From contig JAUNCZ010000022.1 in the NCBI GenBank assembly GCA_030526405.1, positions 1-48,130 of the forward strand: a DNA stretch of 48,130 nucleotides, written 5' to 3'. The notes below the pieces were generated by a model. That model had not been told where the DNA came from and did no database searches. It saw only the letters and a list, made by a program, of their open reading frames with translations. Below are positions 44,389 through 48,130 of this stretch, piece after piece; the stretch's first letter is position 1; each line of letters begins with the position of its first letter. The DNA is from Lachnospiraceae bacterium. GTDB lineage: Bacteria; Bacillota; Clostridia; Lachnospirales; Lachnospiraceae. The position numbers and the translations under genes are program-made.

Positions 44389-45744
44389 TTACTGTTTTAT
44401 CCCGGACATTCTTCTCTCCTTCCACAGGAACATACCTGTAAAGGACAGACCTGCAACAACCCAGGACGCAATATAAATATAGACAATACACTCCATCGTA
44501 TTAAACATAGGAAGTACAAAGAAAATACAGAGAACACGGAGCAGACAAATGGTGGAAAGTGTCATCAGCATAGGACTTAAGGTATCACCAATTCCACAGC
44601 AGGCTCCTGAAAATGCCTCTGCCATAGCGTAGAAAATAAAGAACGGAGCCATCATCTTTGTATAGCGGATAACCAGTGGAATGATCACTGCCCGGTCAGA
44701 GACAGGCACAAACCAGCTACCGATAAATCCCGCTCCCACAAACAGCACAAAGCTCACAAGACCCACCGCACATACCGACATGGCAGTTCCTGCAAAAACT
44801 CCCTTTTTCACTCGATCCGGCTTGTTTGCTCCCAGATTCTGGGCTGCATAGGTGGTCAGCGCAGGACTCATGGCATCAGCGATAAGCCAGATCAGAAGAT
44901 TCATCTTATCACAGATTCCCCAGGCAGCAATGCTGTCTGTTCCCATGCCATTGACACTGGCCTGAACAATGGAATTGGCAATGGGAAAAAGAATGGCCTG
45001 GAGAGCCAACGGAATACCAGTTTTCACCATGGCAGTCATATGCTCCCTGCAGAAATGTACATGGAAAACAGATTTTCCCTCTGAGATATGCTCCATCTTT
45101 CTCACCATTCTGCTGACCAGAATCAGACTGAGAATCTGAGCAGCAATGGTGGCAATGGCAGCACCTCCAACACCCATGTGGAACACGCCAACCAGCAGAT
45201 AGTCGCCAACAATGTTTACACCAGAAGAAAAAATCAGAATATATAACGGACGTCTGGAATCACCAAAGGCTCTCAGAATACCCGCCATCATGTTGTACAT
45301 AACCATGGACCAGATTCCACCAAAATAGATTCTGCAGTAGATCATGGTCTGGGAAACAATGTCAGCAGGAACTGACATGATCTTTAACAGCCATGGAGTG
45401 AAGATCACACCCAGCACCGCACAGGCTACACCAAGAAACATAGCCAGCATGCTGGCTGTTCTGACACAGCATCGGAAGCTTTTCTCATCTTTTGCTCCAT
45501 AAAATCTGGAAATCAGAATCGTTGCCCCGGCTGACAGACCGTTCATAAAGTTGATGGGGAAACGAAATAACGTATGCACCGAATCAATGGCAGCGATACC
45601 TGCTTTTCCTGCAAATTGTCCAACAATCACTGCATCCACTGTGGTATACAGCTGCTGGATCAGACTTCCAAGAATCATAGGTACAATAAAAAGTGTCAAT
45701 ACCTTAAAAATGTTTCCAGTTGTTAAATCCAATTGCTTCTTCAT
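44389..45744 (-). CDS. MATE family efflux transporter
   Basis: A 451-residue 12-helix MATE (NorM/DinF-type) exporter driven by Na+ or H+. Features: PMILGSLIQQLYTTVDAVIVGQFAGKAGIAAIDSV near the N-terminus, AGATILISRFYGAKDEKSFRCCVRTA, and a second repeat beginning near MVKTGIPLALQAILFPIANSIVQASVNGMG. The likely start at 45744 (KKQLDLTTGNI) has no close ribosome site. AAAGGGAA instead precedes a four-codon frame (ATGAGTGTATTATGA) whose stop overlaps this ATG, so re-initiation is possible. A small CAGACT/AGTCTG stem follows the gene, 87 bp before the binding-protein gene. Confidence 0.9.
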   Translation of the reverse strand: MKKQLDLTTGNIFKVLTLFIVPMILGSLIQQLYTTVDAVIVGQFAGKAGIAAIDSVHTLFRFPINFMNGLSAGATILISRFYGAKDEKSFRCCVRTASMLAMFLGVACAVLGVIFTPWLLKIMSVPADIVSQTMIYCRIYFGGIWSMVMYNMMAGILRAFGDSRRPLYILIFSSGVNIVGDYLLVGVFHMGVGGAAIATIAAQILSLILVSRMVRKMEHISEGKSVFHVHFCREHMTAMVKTGIPLALQAILFPIANSIVQASVNGMGTDSIAAWGICDKMNLLIWLIADAMSPALTTYAAQNLGANKPDRVKKGVFAGTAMSVCAVGLVSFVLFVGAGFIGSWFVPVSDRAVIIPLVIRYTKMMAPFFIFYAMAEAFSGACCGIGDTLSPMLMTLSTICLLRVLCIFFVLPMFNTMECIVYIYIASWVVAGLSFTGMFLWKERRMSGIKQ

Positions 45745-45806
45745 AATACACTCATAGTTCCCTTTCATTTACTGCAGTTTCCCTGATCCAGGCAGCAGCT
45801 ACCTGC

Positions 45807-45877
45807 AGTAAAGCGGACATTCGCAATCTGTTTCGCTACCTGCTCATGAACCACTGCTGACTTCGTCAGCTCATCAG
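45807..45877 (+). repeat. Dispersed repeat S, copy 2
   Basis: AGTAAAGCGGACATTCGCAA through GCTCATGAACCACTGC to GTCAGCTCATCAG; differs from copy 1 at about ten positions. The internal stem is kept by paired changes (GCTGAC/GTCAGC here, GCTGCC/GGCAGC in copy 1), which favours selection for structure. Confidence 0.75.
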
Positions 45878-46554
45878 ATGAACATGTATTTCTGCTTTTA
45901 AACAGAAAAAACCATGCACATATTCAACTTATGTGCATACATATACTCCTGCAGTTCTTCTGACTTATATCTCAGACGATTACTGACGCTGCCTTCTCAG
46001 TTAACAACCAATGACCAGCTTTCGCTGACGCGTTCAGAATCTCGATATTTACAGCACTGTTGTGTATGGGGAGTTCCACCCCTTTCTCTTTTCAGCTGAA
46101 CTGCCGCAATCCGTACAGTTCAGCACAGGAGAGTAATTCTATTATTAATAGATTAATATGATATAAATTAATCGTTATATTAAAGGTACATGATTTATAC
46201 TATTCTGTCAATAATATGCATTTTTAGAGTATATACCTATTTGTTATAGCCAAAATCCTTATTATATTACGAAAAATCGTCGTGTCTGAAGCATAGCTTC
46301 TAAAGCATGTGAATTAACTATATAGCAATATAAGAATAAAGATAGCGTATTCATTCCCATAGGACTTATTAAGTTAAAAGGATGATCACAGTCAAAATCG
46401 CAGTAAATATCTGGACTATACGTTATAACTGTCAGGCATAACACACTATGAGAAACACGCTTTACCAGCCTCTACAGTTAACGCGGCAATCGCCGGGATC
46501 TGGTGCATGCGCGGACTTTAGTTCGTTGCTGGCGTAAAAGCACACTTTTTATAA

Positions 46555-46618
46555 GGAACAAAGTTCGTTTTCAACGCATTCTCGCAGCCCAATTTAACAT
46601 AAAACGCAACTTTGTTCC
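46555..46618. repeat. Long imperfect hairpin
   Basis: 11-bp perfect arms GGAACAAAGTT/AACTTTGTTCC extended inward by CGTTTT/AAAACG, with a 29-nt loop. There is no T-run. It ends 33 bp before the MITE-like element. Confidence 0.65.
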
Positions 46619-46651
46619 GCCCGGGTAACGAAGTGTAGTTGCGCATCTGTG

Positions 46652-46896
46652 TTTTTGTTTCATAGGAAATTGACACAATTTCCTACGAAGATTACAGTGT
46701 CAAAAGGTCAGAGCCACCGGTGCTTGCACGTACGGTGGTGATAGACCTTGTGACACGCCCCAAAGATGAGGATGTAAGTGGGGCGCAAGCACCACGATAT
46801 CCGAATCTTGGGGAGGATTGTGGGAGTACGAAGTACGAAACAATCCGTGTAATCTGTTTTGGGGGCTTTTGACACCCGAATCCTACGAAACAAAAA
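46652..46896. mobile_element. MITE-like 245-bp element with 16-bp terminal inverted repeats
   Basis: Ends TTTTTGTTTCATAGGA (46652-46667) and TCCTACGAAACAAAAA (46881-46896) are inverted copies with one mismatch. Just inside the left end is a second perfect stem TAGGAAATTG/CAATTTCCTA. Further pairs: GATTAC/GTAATC with GTGTCAAAAG/CTTTTGACAC near both ends, GGTGCTTGC/GCAAGCACC (46719, 46785), CGCCCC/GGGGCG, and GGATTGT/ACAATCC. It has no protein-coding capacity. No target-site duplication is obvious. It could be a MITE or a structured RNA locus. A 22-bp piece near its right end recurs at 18044-18065. Confidence 0.55.
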
Positions 46897-46898
46897 TA

Positions 46899-46934
46899 AT
46901 GGCATAACAGTCCTTATGAAAACTGTTATGCCAT
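46899..46934 (-). terminator. Terminator of the flavodoxin gene
   Basis: 13-bp perfect arms ATGGCATAACAGT/ACTGTTATGCCAT followed on the minus strand by TATTTTTG, which also forms the edge of the MITE-like element. Confidence 0.8.
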
Positions 46935-46967
46935 CTCTAATTATTCACACCAGATACGCCATTTCAT

Positions 46968-47888
46968 TTACTGAATAGTAAATGCACCCTCGCGACATTT
47001 GATATCATGGGTGGAATTTAATTTAATTCCAAGAATCATTTCAACCTCTTCTGCCGCTTTTTTATACTTTCCTCCATTATGATGAACCAGAATCAGATCT
47101 GCATTTTTGATCACACCCGCTGCTTTCTGGCAAAAACTTCGAATAGGACCACAGATTGAGAACACCCAGATCGGACTGCAGATGGTCACATGCTTATACT
47201 TAGACAGATCCACAGATATCTCCTCAATCGGCATGGCCCAACGATGCATTCCATATCTTCCGCACCACCAGAAACCGCTTGTATCCTCTGTATGCTCCGT
47301 GGCATGTACCTCATACAGATCAGCCCCCAGTTTCTCTGCAGCTTCCATGGCAACTTTCTTTGTATATCCCATTCTGGAGAAATAAACTACAAGCTCTTTC
47401 TGATTACTTCCAATAGCTGAGTTATTATTTTCTTTAATTACAAATGCCTCCTGCTTCAGAAATACCCAGGCCATGTAACCGGTAACAGCCTGAATCAGAC
47501 CAAAGACGAAATAAGCCGTAGACATAAAATTGAATGGAAACATATAAAACTGAATACAGATCCACAGCATCAGTGTCACACCGAACAACCCCCCCAGTAT
47601 TACACCTGTCTTTCTGTTTCTGATCAGAAGATATGCAGCAGTCAGGTTGGATAATCCATTCACCACCAGCAGAGCAACCCCGGAAAACAGATAGTCTTTG
47701 AACAATATGTCGGCAAAGGGTAGCTGCTGAAAATAAGGAAGCATATCCTGCATATTCATCAGACTACCATCCGGTCTTATGATCATACATGCAGCTCCCC
47801 CAACAGCACCAATTCCAATAAACAGACACCAGAAAATCAACCATTTTCTTGTTGGATTATATCTTGATTTTTTAATATGAGAATTCAT
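46968..47888 (-). CDS. Membrane protein with C-terminal flavodoxin domain
   Basis: 306 residues. Four membrane helices lie at about residues 16-38, 63-85, 92-112 and 117-140. A soluble flavodoxin-fold domain follows from about 158: ELVVYFSRMGYTKKVAMEAAEKLGADLYEV begins the FMN-binding loop, and CSPIWVFSICGPIRSFC is the second FMN loop. The ATG at 47888 follows GGAGGGTGC at 5 bp; the ATG at GGAGG's own start is too early. A tethered flavodoxin suggests electron transfer at the membrane; partner unknown. Confidence 0.85.
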   Translation of the reverse strand: MNSHIKKSRYNPTRKWLIFWCLFIGIGAVGGAACMIIRPDGSLMNMQDMLPYFQQLPFADILFKDYLFSGVALLVVNGLSNLTAAYLLIRNRKTGVILGGLFGVTLMLWICIQFYMFPFNFMSTAYFVFGLIQAVTGYMAWVFLKQEAFVIKENNNSAIGSNQKELVVYFSRMGYTKKVAMEAAEKLGADLYEVHATEHTEDTSGFWWCGRYGMHRWAMPIEEISVDLSKYKHVTICSPIWVFSICGPIRSFCQKAAGVIKNADLILVHHNGGKYKKAAEEVEMILGIKLNSTHDIKCREGAFTIQ

Positions 47889-48038
47889 TGCACCCTCCAT
47901 TTTATTAGCAAAATTCAATTTTCGTTACTATTTTATTACAGTAGGAGATATACAAATAGAAATGTAATATAGAAAAATGTGTCTATAATTAAGGCGTAAC
48001 GTTTTATCTCAGTCAGAGATTGGATTCTTCCTGGTAAA

Positions 48039-48067
48039 CAAAAAAAAGAGTTCACAAATATGAACTC
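48039..48067 (-). terminator. Terminator after tRNA-Lys
   Basis: 7-bp arms GAGTTCA/TGAACTC (48048-48054, 48061-48067) followed by nine T on the minus strand, 9 bp after the tRNA 3' end. Confidence 0.9.
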
Positions 48068-48075
48068 TCATAAAA

Positions 48076-48130
48076 TGAAGCATCGGGGATTCGAACCCCG
48101 GACAACTTGATTAAAAGTCAAGTGCTCTAC
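48076..48130 (-). tRNA. tRNA-Lys (anticodon UUU), cut by the window edge
   Basis: The minus strand reads from within the D-arm to the discriminator base. The anticodon stem-loop is CTTGA-CTTTTAA-TCAAG with anticodon TTT. The T-arm is CGGGG-TTCGAAT-CCCCG, and the 3' acceptor strand is ATGCTTC plus A. No CCA is encoded. The 5' third lies outside the window. Confidence 0.93.

Larger units (their letters stand above)
45745..46967. other. 1.2-kb gene-poor region rich in inverted repeats
   Basis: No frame has a ribosome site or recognisable product. It holds repeat S copy 2 (45807-45877), an AT-rich stretch (46140-46440), a long hairpin (46555-46618) and a MITE-like element (46652-46896). Composition shifts from AT-rich to GC-rich at about 46470. 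It looks like a landing site for small mobile or decayed elements. Confidence 0.6.

Noticed and set aside
1-48130. CRISPR array, prophage, integrase or toxin-antitoxin locus
   Set aside because: I scanned for direct-repeat/spacer periodicity, phage structural genes, recombinase motifs and small coupled toxin-antitoxin pairs and found none that could be supported.

Overview
The window is a chromosomal segment from a gut-type Lachnospiraceae (Clostridia, Firmicutes). The evidence is the gene content (leucine T-box, glycine riboswitch, FNT channel, BaiCD-like reductase, heterodimeric ABC exporter), strong AGGAGG-type ribosome binding sites, TTGACA/TATAAT promoters with 17-bp spacers, and many small intergenic palindromes. 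No ribosomal RNA, prophage, CRISPR array or intact transposase was seen. A tRNA-Lys(UUU) is cut by the right edge.

Layout. 143-7228 (minus strand): M18 aminopeptidase, T-box-controlled 2-isopropylmalate synthase, Na+/proline symporter, PatB/MalY-type aminotransferase. 7351-8685: FUSC-type membrane protein fused to what looks like a catalytically dead Cof-type HAD domain. 8966-13625 (plus): heterodimeric ABC exporter pair and a formate/nitrite channel. 13680-17741 (minus): NRAMP-like transporter and the 5-oxoprolinase genes pxpB, pxpC and pxpA, with a near-consensus promoter. 18082-18981: DUF4097 lipoprotein. 19694-22744 (plus): zinc alcohol dehydrogenase plus Fe-S/FMN/FAD enoate reductase. 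22861-25152: large secreted protein of unknown function. 25443-25880: MOSC protein. 25987-28302 (minus): nitroreductase, Nudix hydrolase and a glycosyltransferase with a C-terminal winged helix. 28431-29309: AraC regulator. 29633-31882: glycogen phosphorylase interrupted by one in-frame stop codon. 32091-34376: CAT-like acetyltransferase and a glycine-riboswitch-controlled AGCS symporter. 34830-38638 (minus): unknown protein, macrodomain protein, LbH acetyltransferase, MBL-deaminase fusion, SDR. 38974-44301 (minus): complete peptide/nickel-type ABC importer. 44389-45744: MATE exporter. 45745-46967: 1.2 kb without a gene, rich in inverted repeats and holding a MITE-like element. 46968-47888: membrane-anchored flavodoxin.

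How parts fit. The pxp operon should take up and hydrolyse 5-oxoproline. The glycine-sensing leader controls an amino-acid symporter and the leucine T-box controls leucine synthesis. The alcohol dehydrogenase and enoate reductase probably act in sequence on an unsaturated alcohol, aldehyde or ketone.

The least ordinary items are three domain fusions (FUSC with pseudo-HAD, glycosyltransferase with winged helix, MBL with deaminase), the nonsense-interrupted phosphorylase, two dispersed palindromic repeat families that resemble IS200/IS605 ends, and a 245-bp element with 16-bp terminal inverted repeats and dense internal structure. I did not find a clear new defence or catalytic system. All functional calls come from reading the sequence without database searches.
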